Assembly (NCBI RefSeq): GCF_039522585.1
Contig: NZ_BAAADR010000012.1
Source of the DNA: Bisbaumannia salifodinae
GTDB taxonomy: Bacteria > Pseudomonadota > Gammaproteobacteria > Pseudomonadales > Halomonadaceae
Strand: one strand, 5' to 3'
Length of the DNA: 64,000 nucleotides
The notes under the pieces were generated by a model. That model searched no databases. It was not told the origin of the DNA and saw nothing but the letters and a program-made list of their open reading frames with translations. Positions 24,884-33,834 of the stretch are shown piece after piece. A program made the position numbers and the translations under genes. Within the stretch, counting starts at the first letter, position 1. Each line of letters starts with the position of its first letter.

Positions 24884-26671
24884 CTAGGCGCCTAGCGGCT
24901 CGGCATGCTCCACCATCAGCTGCAGCGACTCGCGACCCTTCCAGCGGTTGCGGTTGAGCTTGTAGGCGCAACGCAGGCGGTCGCCCAGGCCGAAGGCGGG
25001 CAGCTCGCCGGGGGTCAAGGCACGGAACCAGATCGCCCGGTGGCTCATGCGCCCCAGAGAGAGGTCCATCATCAGGTGGCTGCCATCGGCGCCCACCGGG
25101 CGCAGCGACTCCACCAGGAAGTCCCCCTCGAAGAGCGGCGCCTCGAACTCCCGGCCATAGGGGCCCAGGGCGTCGAGGGTCTCCAGGGTGGTGAGGCTGA
25201 GCTGCTCGGACGATAACTCCCCATCGGTCAGCACCCTGGGGTAGAGTTCGGCGCCGCCGAGCCGCTCCGCCACCGCCGTCAGCATGGCCTCCCGGAAGGC
25301 GTCCAGTCGCTCCCGGGGCACGCCCACCCCGGCGGCGCCGCGATGCCCGCCGAAGCGCGGTAGCGCCTCGGGGGCCAACTCATAAGCGCGCTGCAGGGCA
25401 TCGCGCAGGTGCAGCCCCTCGATGGAACGCCCGGAGCCGGTGAGCATGCCCGGGGCCGCGGCAGGGGTCAGCACCAGGGCCGGCCGCCCGTAGGCCTGCA
25501 CCAGCCTCGAGGCGACGATGCCCTGCACCCCCGCATGGCCCTGCTCCAGGAAGATCACCAGGGCCGGGGCGTCCTCGGCCAGTGGCGCCTGGGCCAGGGC
25601 CTTGGCCTGCTCGGTCATCTCCGCCTCGATCGCCTTGCGCGACTGGTTGTCCTGGTCGAGGATCTCCAGGTGCCGCGCCGCGCTGGCGTCATCGGCGGCC
25701 AGCATAAAATGCAGGGCCGCATAGGGGTCGTCGAGCCGCGAGCGGGCATTGATGCGCGGGCCCATCTGGAAGGCCAGGGTCTCGGCGTCGAAGGGCAGGC
25801 TATCGGGGCCCAGGCGCGCCGCCATGGTGCGCCAGCAGGCGGCCTCCAGGCGGTTGATCAGGGTCAGGCCATGGCTGACCACGGCGCGATTGGCGGGGCT
25901 GCCGCCCAGCGACACGCAATCCGCCACCGTGCCCAGCGCCACGTAGGAGAGCCAGGGGGAGAGCTTGGGGGTCGCCTCGGGCAGCACGCCCCAGTCGATC
26001 AGCACGCCGCGGGCCAGCGACATGGTCAGCCAGGCGACCATGCAGCCGGCGATGGTGGGGTCCGGGTAGTCGCAGTCGTCCCGGGTGGGGTTGACGGTGG
26101 CATAGGCCGAGGCCGGCGGCCCCTCCAGGGGCAGGGCGTGGTGATCGGTGACCACCACCTCGACCCCTTCGGCGGCCAGGCGGGCGATACGCGGCTCGTC
26201 GCTGCTGCCGCAGTCGGCGGTGATCACCAGGCTGGGGCGCGGCGCGAGCGAGAGGGTGCGCTCCACCAGGGGCAGGCTGATGCCGTAGCCGTCATGGATG
26301 CGGTGGCCGATCAGGCTATGCAGCTTGGCTTCGGGCACCCCGAACAGCTCGTGCAGGGTCCGGCGAATCACCACATGGGAGGTGATGCCGTCCACGTCGT
26401 AGTCGGTAAGGATGCCGATATGCTCGCCCTCGGCCACCGCCTGGGCGATGCGCTCGGCGGCGCGGCGGCCATCGGCCAGCCGTTCGGGATGCGCCAGGTG
26501 GCGCAGGCTGGGCGAGATCAGCGGCGCCAGCTCGCCGCGGTAGTCGTCGAGGCGCCCGGCGAGGATCCGCGCCTGAAGCTCCGAGAGGCCCTCCCGCTGG
26601 GCCCGAGCATAGAGGGCCTGATTCAGGGGGCGCGGCTGAATCCGCGGCCGTAGCCGCTCACTCAACTTCAT
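24884..26671 (-). CDS. recJ: single-stranded-DNA-specific exonuclease RecJ
   Basis: A 595-residue 5'-3' single-strand exonuclease of the DHH family acting in RecF-pathway recombination and mismatch repair. Motifs: ILTDYDVDGITSH (near residue 90), ADCGSSD, VVTDHHALP (the DHH motif), and the DHHA1 motif GGHRGAAG. I start at MKLSERLRPRIQPRP (26671); 63 codons of open frame upstream are unlike the family. It is last in the xerD-dsbC-hom-thrC-recJ order, as in Pseudomonas. Confidence 0.96.
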   Translation of the reverse strand: MKLSERLRPRIQPRPLNQALYARAQREGLSELQARILAGRLDDYRGELAPLISPSLRHLAHPERLADGRRAAERIAQAVAEGEHIGILTDYDVDGITSHVVIRRTLHELFGVPEAKLHSLIGHRIHDGYGISLPLVERTLSLAPRPSLVITADCGSSDEPRIARLAAEGVEVVVTDHHALPLEGPPASAYATVNPTRDDCDYPDPTIAGCMVAWLTMSLARGVLIDWGVLPEATPKLSPWLSYVALGTVADCVSLGGSPANRAVVSHGLTLINRLEAACWRTMAARLGPDSLPFDAETLAFQMGPRINARSRLDDPYAALHFMLAADDASAARHLEILDQDNQSRKAIEAEMTEQAKALAQAPLAEDAPALVIFLEQGHAGVQGIVASRLVQAYGRPALVLTPAAAPGMLTGSGRSIEGLHLRDALQRAYELAPEALPRFGGHRGAAGVGVPRERLDAFREAMLTAVAERLGGAELYPRVLTDGELSSEQLSLTTLETLDALGPYGREFEAPLFEGDFLVESLRPVGADGSHLMMDLSLGRMSHRAIWFRALTPGELPAFGLGDRLRCAYKLNRNRWKGRESLQLMVEHAEPLGA

Positions 26672-26965
26672 GGGATCACTGGCGGCACTCAAGTCAGGCT
26701 CCTGCAGGTAGGCACACGATGTAGAGGGGCATATGCCCACTCGGGGCTGATCCGGCGACAGGCCTGTTCGGGGCGCTGTGAACCCCTCCCTGGGCGCTAC
26801 CGATGCCCTGCTTCGCTCTCGCATCCTGCTCCGCTTGCAGGACCGGGGCAGGCCATCCATGGCCAGCCCGTTCGAAGCAGTGCTTCTTCACCCCTGGCAT
26901 AGGACCCCCTTCAGGCCTGTCCCCGGCGCCCCTCGCTTCCGGCTTCCGGCTTCCGGCTTCCGGCT
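26672..26965. other. noncoding gap between recJ and thrC with a 7-bp repeat
   Basis: About 290 bases without a convincing gene. At 26935-26963 the heptamer GCTTCCG is repeated four times in tandem, ending at the thrC stop. The middle part has the look of an intergenic repeat (GGCGCTGTGAACCCCTCCCT at 26772-26791), which I believe recurs in Halomonas genomes, but I cannot verify that here. Confidence 0.5.
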
Positions 26966-28354
26966 TTAGCGGCGGTTCTCGGCGACAAACTGCTGCACCG
27001 CAGCCAGCTCCGCCGGCAGCACGCTGTAGCGCTCCTCGCGCTCCAGCAGGTCGTCCATATGCGGCGGCAGCGGCACGCCGGGGAAGCCCGCCTTGACCAC
27101 CGCCTCGGCGAACTTGGCCGGGTGCGCGGTGGCCAGGGTGATCATCGGCACGGCTTCGTCGCCACGCTCGCGCTCGGCGGCGCGGTAGCCGGTGGCGGTA
27201 TGCGGGTCGAGGATCTCCTGGGTGCGATGATGCGCCTCGCGGATCACCTCGAGGATGGTGGCGTCATCGACGCTATGGCTGGCAAACATCTCGCGCAGCT
27301 TGGCCAGGGGGGCGTCGGCGAGCGCCGCGGGTTCGGCCTGGAAGCGCTCCAGCAGCGCGGCCACGGCGGCGCCATCGCGATCATAGGCCTCGAACAGCAG
27401 CCGCTCGAAGTTGGAGGAGACGACGATATCCATGGAGGGCGCCAGGGTCGCCACCAGTTCCTTCTTGGAGAAGTCGTTGTCGGCGAGCGTGCGGTGCAGG
27501 ATGTCGTTGGCGTTGGTGGCGATCACGAAACGCTCCACCGGCAGCCCCATGCGGTAGGCCATAAAGCCGGCGAAGACGTTGCCGAAGTTGGCCGAGGGCA
27601 CGCAGAAGCTCACCTGGCGATGCGGGGCACCCAGGGCCACGCCGGCGGCCACGTAGTAGACGATCTGGGCCATGATCCGCGCCCAGTTGATGGAGTTGAC
27701 CGCCACCAGCCGGGTGCCGTCGAGGAAGCCCTGGTCGGCGAAGCTCGCCTTGACCATCGCCTGGGCGTCATCGAAGTTGCCCTCGATGGCGATATTGAAG
27801 ACGTTGTCCGCCAGCACCGAGGTCATCTGGCGGCGCTGCACCTCGGAGACCCGGTTATGCGGGTGGAGAATAAAGATGTCGAGGTTGTCGCAGTGGCGGC
27901 AGCCCTCGATGGCCGCGGAACCGGTGTCGCCGGAGGTGGCGCCCATGATCACCGCCCGCTCGCCACGCTTCTTCAGGAAGTGATCGAGGATACGGCCGAG
28001 CAGCTGCAGGGCCACGTCCTTGAAGGCGAGCGTCGGGCCGTGGAACAGCTCGAGCAGGAAGTGGTTGGCGTCGAGCTGATTGAGCGGCACCACGGCGTCG
28101 TGACTAAAGGTGGCGTAGGCCTCGGTGACCAGGCGACGGAAGGTCTCGTCATCGATCTCGCCGTTGACGAAGGGCTTCATCACCCGGAAGGCGATCTCGG
28201 CATAGGAGAGCCCGGCCATCTCGGCCAGCTCCTCGCGGGAGAACCGCGGCACGGTCTCGGGCACATAGAGGCCGCCATCGCTGGCCAGGCCGGTGAGCAC
28301 CACGTCCTCGAAGGAGAGCGCGGGCGCCTGCCCGCGGGTACTGATATAGCGCAT
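26966..28354 (-). CDS. thrC: threonine synthase
   Basis: A 462-residue PLP enzyme converting O-phosphohomoserine to threonine. The PLP lysine lies in LAFKDVALQLLG (near residue 111), and the phosphate-binding SGDTGSAA follows. The long form is the one typical of gammaproteobacteria. It is 62 bases downstream of hom, so the last steps of threonine synthesis are probably cotranscribed. Confidence 0.97.
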   Translation of the reverse strand: MRYISTRGQAPALSFEDVVLTGLASDGGLYVPETVPRFSREELAEMAGLSYAEIAFRVMKPFVNGEIDDETFRRLVTEAYATFSHDAVVPLNQLDANHFLLELFHGPTLAFKDVALQLLGRILDHFLKKRGERAVIMGATSGDTGSAAIEGCRHCDNLDIFILHPHNRVSEVQRRQMTSVLADNVFNIAIEGNFDDAQAMVKASFADQGFLDGTRLVAVNSINWARIMAQIVYYVAAGVALGAPHRQVSFCVPSANFGNVFAGFMAYRMGLPVERFVIATNANDILHRTLADNDFSKKELVATLAPSMDIVVSSNFERLLFEAYDRDGAAVAALLERFQAEPAALADAPLAKLREMFASHSVDDATILEVIREAHHRTQEILDPHTATGYRAAERERGDEAVPMITLATAHPAKFAEAVVKAGFPGVPLPPHMDDLLEREERYSVLPAELAAVQQFVAENRR

Positions 28355-28416
28355 GATTCGGTTCCCTTGCCGCCATGGCCCTGGCCATGACGGTCTCTAT
28401 CCAGCGAAAGCTCGGG

Positions 28417-29733
28417 TTATTCGTGTTCGTCGAGGGATTCCACGCGGATCCGCGTCACCGGCCCGGCGATATCGGCCATGGACTCGATCAGGCGAATCGC
28501 CTCGTTCATCTGCTGCTCGCGGGTGCGATGGGTCAGCAGGATGATCGGCACCAGCTCGCCTTCGGTGGCCTCCTTCTGGATCAGCGCCTCGATGGAGATG
28601 CCCTGCTCGGAGAGGATAGTGGCCACCCGGGCCAGCACGCCGGGACGATCCACCGCCAGCAGCCGCAGGTAGTAGGCGGTGCTGATCTCCTCCATGGGCA
28701 GGATCGGCAGCTGGCTGACGTCCTCGTCGATGCCGCTGAAGGCCAGGTAGGGCACCCGGTAGTGGTGGGCGGTGGTGATATCCCGGGCCACGTCGAGCAG
28801 GTCGGCCACCACCGCGGACGCGGTGGGCTCGGCGCCGGCGCCGGCGCCGTAGTAGAGGGTCGGACCCACGGCGTCGCCCATCACCGCGATGGCGTTCTTG
28901 ACGCCGTGCACATTGGCCAGCAGGCGCTCCTTGGGAATCAGGGTCGGGTGGACCCGCAGCTCCAGGCCCTGCTCGGTGCGCTTGGAGATGCCCAGGTGCT
29001 TGATGATATAGCCCAGGTTATCGGCCTGCTCCACGTCCTCGGCGGTGACCCGGGAGATGCCCTCGGTGTAGGCCTTCTCGAACTGCAGCGGCACGCCGTA
29101 GGCGATGGAGGCGAGGATGGTCAGCTTGTGGGCGGCGTCGATCCCCTCCACGTCGAAGGTGGGGTCGGCCTCGGCGTAACCCAGCGCCTGGGCCTCGGCC
29201 AGGACGTCCTCGAAGGCCCGACCCTCGTCGCGCATATGGGTGAGGATATAGTTGCCGGTGCCGTTGATGATGCCGGCCACCCACTCGATGCGGTTGGCGC
29301 CCAGGCCCTCGCGCAGCGACTTGATCACCGGGATGCCGCCGGCCACGGCGGCCTCGAAGGCGACGATCACGCCCTTCTCATGGGCGGCCTGGAAGATCTC
29401 GTTGCCGTGCACGGCGATCAGCGCCTTGTTGGCGGTGACCACATGCTTGCCATGTTCGATGGCGGTGAGCACCAGTTCGCGGGCCACCTCGTAGCCGCCG
29501 ATCAGCTCCACCAGCACGTCCACGTCGGGGTTGCGGGCCACTTCGAAGATATCGGAGGTGGTCTTGACGCCGGTGGTGTCGCAGTCCGGGTTGTCGCGAC
29601 GCATCGCCACCTGCTCGATCACGATGGGCCGCCCGGCCCGCCGGGCGATCTCGTCGGCATTGCGCGTCAGGACATTGAAGGTACCGCCACCGACGGTACC
29701 CAGGCCACAGATTCCCACTCTCACCGGTTTCAA
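28417..29733 (-). CDS. hom: homoserine dehydrogenase
   Basis: A 438-residue NAD(P)-dependent enzyme reducing aspartate semialdehyde to homoserine. The Rossmann motif GLGTVGGGTF is at residue 10, the catalytic core includes VAGIINGTGNYIL, and a C-terminal ACT domain (about residues 350-430, RPGVLARVATIL) suggests feedback control by threonine. I use the TTG at 29733, which has AAGGGG eight bases upstream; no ATG is suitable and the open frame upstream is unlike the family. Confidence 0.96.
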   Translation of the reverse strand: MKPVRVGICGLGTVGGGTFNVLTRNADEIARRAGRPIVIEQVAMRRDNPDCDTTGVKTTSDIFEVARNPDVDVLVELIGGYEVARELVLTAIEHGKHVVTANKALIAVHGNEIFQAAHEKGVIVAFEAAVAGGIPVIKSLREGLGANRIEWVAGIINGTGNYILTHMRDEGRAFEDVLAEAQALGYAEADPTFDVEGIDAAHKLTILASIAYGVPLQFEKAYTEGISRVTAEDVEQADNLGYIIKHLGISKRTEQGLELRVHPTLIPKERLLANVHGVKNAIAVMGDAVGPTLYYGAGAGAEPTASAVVADLLDVARDITTAHHYRVPYLAFSGIDEDVSQLPILPMEEISTAYYLRLLAVDRPGVLARVATILSEQGISIEALIQKEATEGELVPIILLTHRTREQQMNEAIRLIESMADIAGPVTRIRVESLDEHE

Positions 29734-29848
29734 CGTGATATCCCCTTGCTTTAGTGTTCGGTGTCCGCCCGGGTCGTCGGGCGGCGGTCCAGCGGTGGCG
29801 GTTCCGGCCCGGGCCTGCGCCCGCCACTCGTCATCGTCTTGCGTATGC

Positions 29849-30580
29849 TTAGTCGTTGAGGCCCAGCATGGCGGCCAGGCGCTCGGCGGGCACATAGCCC
29901 GGCACTAGGCGCCCGTCGGGCAGCACGATGGCCGGCGTACCCTGGACGCCAAGCTCCATCCCCAGATGATACTGGGCCTCGACCGGATTGTCGCAGTCCG
30001 CGGGCCCTTCCAGGGTCGCGCCCCCCTTGACCCGGCTCATCGCCTCGCTGGGATTGGCGTCGCACCACACCTGCTGCAGCTCCCGGGCGCCCCGGGAGCC
30101 CATGCCGCTGCGCGGGAAGGCCAGATAGTGTACCTCGATTCCCATCGCGTTGAGCGCCGGCACCTCCTCGTGGAGACGCACGCAGTAGGGGCAGGTGGTA
30201 TCGGTGAAGACGGTCACCGTGGCCCGGCTCTCGGCGCCGCGGAAGATCACCCGCTCGGCCTCGGGAATCATCGCCAGGCGTCCGGCGCGCTCGGCATTGC
30301 GGGCCTGCTCGGTGAGATTGACCAGCCCCTGGTCGCCATTCTCGTAGAGGTCCCCCACCAGGAAGAAGCGCCCGCTGCTGTCGCTGTAGAAGGTCTCGCC
30401 ATTCTCCAGACGCACCTCGAAGAAGCCCGCCAGGGGGGTGGCGGTCACGCTCTCCACCGGCATCGGCTCGCCACCCACGCTCAGGTGCCGGGCCAGCTCA
30501 TCGGCGGGGTCGGCCAGGGCCGGGGTGGTCAAGGCGGCGGCCAGCAGGCCGCCCAGGGCGAATCGTGTCGCTCGTTGCAT
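29849..30580 (-). CDS. dsbC: thiol:disulfide interchange protein DsbC
   Basis: A 243-residue periplasmic disulfide isomerase. A signal peptide (residues 1-23, ending ALA) precedes an N-terminal dimerisation domain, a linker helix and a thioredoxin domain with the active site CPYC (near residue 133) and cis-Pro in QGTPAIV. A second Cys pair (VWCDANP and PADCDN) matches the structural disulfide of DsbC. Follows xerD within 2 bases and precedes hom. Confidence 0.95.
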   Translation of the reverse strand: MQRATRFALGGLLAAALTTPALADPADELARHLSVGGEPMPVESVTATPLAGFFEVRLENGETFYSDSSGRFFLVGDLYENGDQGLVNLTEQARNAERAGRLAMIPEAERVIFRGAESRATVTVFTDTTCPYCVRLHEEVPALNAMGIEVHYLAFPRSGMGSRGARELQQVWCDANPSEAMSRVKGGATLEGPADCDNPVEAQYHLGMELGVQGTPAIVLPDGRLVPGYVPAERLAAMLGLND

Positions 30581-30582
30581 TC

Positions 30583-31473
30583 TCAGCCTCGCGGGTGATG
30601 TTCGGCATGCAGCAGCTCCAGGCGCGCCTGGGCCACATGGGTATAGATCTGGGTCGTCGACAGGTCGCTATGACCGAGTAACAGCTGTACGACACGCAAA
30701 TTGGCCCCATGATTCAACAGGTGGGTGGCGAAGGCGTGGCGCAGGGTATGCGGCGACAGGGGGCGCGCGATGCCCGCGGCGCGGGCATGGGCCTTGATGC
30801 GATGCCAGAAGGCCTGGCGGGTCAGGCAGGCATCGCCGCGCCCGGGAAAGAGCGCCGGCCGCGTGGGATCGCGCATCAGGGCGCCCCGCCCGCCGCGCAG
30901 GTAACGCGCGAGCCAGACGATGCCCTCCTCGCCCAGGGGCACCAGGCGCTCCTTGTCGCCCTTGCCCAGCACCCGCACCACCCCCTGGCGCAGGTTGACG
31001 CTGGCCAGGCTCAGGTTGACCAGCTCCGAGACGCGCAGGCCACAGCCGTAGAGCACCTCCAGCATGGCGCGATCGCGCAGCCCCAGGGGGGTGTCGGTGT
31101 CCGGGGCCGCCAGCAGCCGTTCCACTTCGGCCTCGTCCAGGGTGTTCGGCAGGTTGGGCCGCACCTTGGGGAGGCGCACCCCAGCCAGGGGGTCGGCGCT
31201 CAGCCGCTCGGTCATCAGTGCCCAGCGGTAGAAGCGCCGCAGGCTCGACAGCAGCCGGGCATTGGAGCGCAGCTGGTAACCCGCCTCGCGGCGCGCCGCC
31301 AGCCACTCGGGCAGGGTCTCGGCGCCGGGGGCCAGCAGGCAGGCGCCGTGCTCGGCCAGGCAGGCCGCCCAGGCGCCGAGGTCGCGCCGATAGGCGGCCA
31401 GGGTATGCTCACTGGCGCCCTGCTCGAGCCACAGGGCATCGAGGAAGGCATCGATCAGGGTGGTATCGGACAT
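30583..31473 (-). CDS. xerD: tyrosine recombinase XerD
   Basis: A 296-residue site-specific recombinase that with XerC resolves chromosome dimers at dif under FtsK control. An N-terminal SAM-like core-binding domain is followed by the catalytic domain with Arg in CGLRVSELV, Lys in GKGDKERLV, HTLRHAFATHLL, LGHSDLSTTQIYTH (tyrosine nucleophile). XerD rather than XerC is supported by the dsbC neighbour. Starts after the rplS terminator. Confidence 0.93.
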   Translation of the reverse strand: MSDTTLIDAFLDALWLEQGASEHTLAAYRRDLGAWAACLAEHGACLLAPGAETLPEWLAARREAGYQLRSNARLLSSLRRFYRWALMTERLSADPLAGVRLPKVRPNLPNTLDEAEVERLLAAPDTDTPLGLRDRAMLEVLYGCGLRVSELVNLSLASVNLRQGVVRVLGKGDKERLVPLGEEGIVWLARYLRGGRGALMRDPTRPALFPGRGDACLTRQAFWHRIKAHARAAGIARPLSPHTLRHAFATHLLNHGANLRVVQLLLGHSDLSTTQIYTHVAQARLELLHAEHHPRG

Positions 31474-31491
31474 CGACGGGCCTCAAATGCA

Positions 31492-31530
31492 GGGAAACCC
31501 CGCCCCGCGCGAGCGGTGACGGGGTTTCCC
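31492..31530 (-). terminator. terminator after the rpsP-rimM-trmD-rplS operon
   Basis: GGGAAACCCCG (31492-31502) pairs with CGGGGTTTCCC (31520-31530), with a GC-rich loop that can itself pair. It lies 39 bases beyond the rplS stop on the minus strand and before xerD. Confidence 0.75.
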
Positions 31531-31568
31531 GGCGACCTCGGCGGTGCCGGGTCGCGGCCTGGCCCGAC

Positions 31569-31925
31569 TTAGGCCAGCTTTTCCTTGATGCGGGCAGACT
31601 TGCCGCTGCGCTCGCGGAGGTAGTACAGCTTGGCCTGGCGCACGTCGCCGCGACGCTTGACGCTGATGGAGTCGACCAGCGGGCTGTAGGTCTGGAAGGT
31701 CCGCTCGACGCCGACACCGTGGGAGATCTTGCGCACGGTGAAGGCGGAGTTCAGACCGCGGTTGCGCTTGCCGATCACCACGCCTTCGAAGGCCTGCAGA
31801 CGCTCGCGGTTACCTTCCTTGACCTTGACCTGTACGATCACGGTGTCGCCGGGGGCGAAGGCCGGGACTTCCTTGGCCATCTGCTCGTTCTCGATCGCCT
31901 GGATCACCTTGTTCTTGCTGCTCAT
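31569..31925 (-). CDS. rplS: 50S ribosomal protein L19
   Basis: A 118-residue protein with PGDTVIVQVKVKEGNRERLQ, QAFEGVVIGKRNRGL and the conserved KLYYLRERSGKSARIKEKL C-terminus. Last gene of rpsP-rimM-trmD-rplS; 109 bases downstream of trmD. Confidence 0.98.
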   Translation of the reverse strand: MSSKNKVIQAIENEQMAKEVPAFAPGDTVIVQVKVKEGNRERLQAFEGVVIGKRNRGLNSAFTVRKISHGVGVERTFQTYSPLVDSISVKRRGDVRQAKLYYLRERSGKSARIKEKLA

Positions 31926-32034
31926 TGCTAGCTCCTCAATATCTCATCGCCACCCTGGGGTGGCCGTGATCCCGACGCTCGGCGTAGGCACGCGGACGCG
32001 GGAATCGGGTGTGTGACGCGAGTCTGCCCTGGCT

Positions 32035-32820
32035 TTATGGGGCCTCGGGGGTGTCTCGCACCTCCGCCTGACTGGCGTATTCGTCGATAAACTCGTCGAG
32101 CAGTTGCCGCTGCTCTCGGCTCAATTCGCGACCCTCGAGAAGGTCGGGACGCCTGAGCCAGGTGCGTCCCAAGGACTGCTTGTGGCGCCAGCGACGAATG
32201 GCGCCATGATTGCCGCTCAGCAGTACCTCGGGTACCGCCCGCCCGTCGATCACTTCCGGGCGCGTATAGTGGGGGCAATCCAGCAGTCCCTCGTTGAAGG
32301 AGTCCTCCACCGCCGAGTCCTGGTGTCCCAGCACTCCCGGCACCAGCCGGGCGGCGGCATCGATCAGCACCATGGCGGGCAGCTCGCCGCCGCTCAGCAC
32401 ATAGTCGCCGATGGACCACTCTTCATCGATATCGGCCTCGACGATACGCTCGTCGATGCCCTCGTAACGGCCGGCCACCACGATCAATGGCCCCGCCGCG
32501 GCCAACTCCTGGACACCGCGCTGATCCAGAGGTCGCCCCTGGGGCGACAGGTAGATCACGCGGGCCGGCTGGCCCTGTGTCGCTTCGGCCTCGGCGCGCG
32601 CGGCATGGATCGCCTGACGCAGCGTCTCGACCTTCATCAGCATGCCCGGCCCACCCCCATAGGGGCGATCATCCACCGTGCGGTGCTTGTCGATGGCAAA
32701 GTCCCGGGGATTCCAGAATTCCAGTTCCAGCAACCCTTGCTTGACCGCCCGACCGGTCACGCCATAGCGGCCGATCGCATCGAACATCTCCGGGAACAGC
32801 GAGACAACACCTATCCACAC
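32035..32820 (-). CDS. trmD: tRNA (guanine37-N1)-methyltransferase
   Basis: A 261-residue SPOUT methyltransferase that makes m1G37 and prevents frameshifting. It begins MWIGVVSLFPEMF and contains the trefoil-knot region SIGDYVLSGGELPAMVLIDA (about residues 135-154) and DRPYGGGPGML. Third gene of the rpsP-rimM-trmD-rplS operon. Confidence 0.98.
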   Translation of the reverse strand: MWIGVVSLFPEMFDAIGRYGVTGRAVKQGLLELEFWNPRDFAIDKHRTVDDRPYGGGPGMLMKVETLRQAIHAARAEAEATQGQPARVIYLSPQGRPLDQRGVQELAAAGPLIVVAGRYEGIDERIVEADIDEEWSIGDYVLSGGELPAMVLIDAAARLVPGVLGHQDSAVEDSFNEGLLDCPHYTRPEVIDGRAVPEVLLSGNHGAIRRWRHKQSLGRTWLRRPDLLEGRELSREQRQLLDEFIDEYASQAEVRDTPEAP

Positions 32821-32878
32821 GGCAATTCATTCCAGGCATCGGCTCTGGGGGTTCCGCCTCGGGCGGTCGACCCTAGAG

Positions 32879-33412
32879 TCAAAAGTCGGGATCCCAGGCC
32901 ACCGTCATGCGGCCGGCATCGAGATCCACATCGAGTATCACCTCGTCGGGCAAAAAGGGCAGCAGCCGCTCCTTGCCGTCGGCGGCACCGCGCACGACCA
33001 TGACGTCGTTGGCGCCGGTCTCGAACAGGCTGGCCACGCGCCCCAGGGCTTGCCCCTCGGCGGTCACCACTTCGAGGCCTTCCAGTTGGTACCAGTAATA
33101 CTCGTCCGCGGGCAGCTCGGGCAGCGCCGACTTGGGCAGCAGGATCTCCGCCCCGGCCAGCCGCTCGGCGGCATCGCGGTCGTTCACCCCATCGAGGTTC
33201 GCGACCAGTCCCTTGCCATGGCGACGCCCCTGAGTCAGGCGGTATTTCGTCACCCGACCATCGAGACGCACCCACCACTCGGGGTAGTCGAGAATGCCCT
33301 CCATGGGGCTGGTGTAGGAGTACACCTTGAGCCATCCCTTCACCCCGTAGGAGCTGGTCAGCTTGCCCAGCACGACATGCTGAGCCTTATCGCGGCCCTG
33401 GGGAGAGGTCAT
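32879..33412 (-). CDS. rimM: ribosome maturation factor RimM
   Basis: A 177-residue 30S assembly factor. The N-terminal RimM domain (VVLGKLTSSYGVKGWLKVYS) is followed by a PRC-barrel (about residues 95-175: YYWYQLEGLEVV, ETGANDVMVV) ending AWDPDF. I choose the ATG at 33412 with AGGAAA upstream; a GTG eight codons earlier (33436) would nearly touch the rpsP stop. Confidence 0.96.
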   Translation of the reverse strand: MTSPQGRDKAQHVVLGKLTSSYGVKGWLKVYSYTSPMEGILDYPEWWVRLDGRVTKYRLTQGRRHGKGLVANLDGVNDRDAAERLAGAEILLPKSALPELPADEYYWYQLEGLEVVTAEGQALGRVASLFETGANDVMVVRGAADGKERLLPFLPDEVILDVDLDAGRMTVAWDPDF

Positions 33413-33438
33413 GGTGGTTTCCTGCACCGAGCTCACGA

Positions 33439-33693
33439 TCAGGCGCTGGCCTGCTTGCGGGCTTCCTTGATCAGCTCGGCGACACGGTCGGAGAGCTGGG
33501 CACCCTGGTCCTGCCAGTGGGTGACGCGCTCCAGGTCGACGCGCAGACGCTCTTCCTGACCACGGGCCACCGGGTTGAAGAAGCCGACGCGCTCCAGGAA
33601 ACGACCGTCGCGGGATTTGCGAGAGTCGGTCACGGTCAGGTGATAGAAGGGACGCTTCTTGGCGCCACCACGTGCCAAACGAATGGTAACCAT
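33439..33693 (-). CDS. rpsP: 30S ribosomal protein S16
   Basis: An 84-residue protein starting MVTIRLARGGAKKRPFYHL, the S16 signature, with SRDGRFLERVGFFNP. First gene of the ribosomal operon; a promoter is proposed at 33781-33809. Confidence 0.98.
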   Translation of the reverse strand: MVTIRLARGGAKKRPFYHLTVTDSRKSRDGRFLERVGFFNPVARGQEERLRVDLERVTHWQDQGAQLSDRVAELIKEARKQASA

Positions 33694-33780
33694 GGCGTTA
33701 AACAGTCCTTCGGTTAGATTGCTGAAATTTGGAGTCTTCAGGGCGCGAGCGGACTCACGACCCAGTCATGAAGACGCGAC

Positions 33781-33809
33781 ATTCTACGGAAAGCGGCACC
33801 GTTTGGGAA
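33781..33809 (-). promoter_or_regulatory. probable sigma-70 promoter of the rpsP operon
   Basis: On the minus strand TTCCCA (33809-33804) is separated by 17 bp from TAGAAT (33786-33781), about 90 bases upstream of the rpsP start and just after ffh. The -10 is good, the -35 modest. Prediction from sequence only. Confidence 0.5.
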
Positions 33810-33834
33810 CCTTTTTCCTTGACAGCCCCCGGCA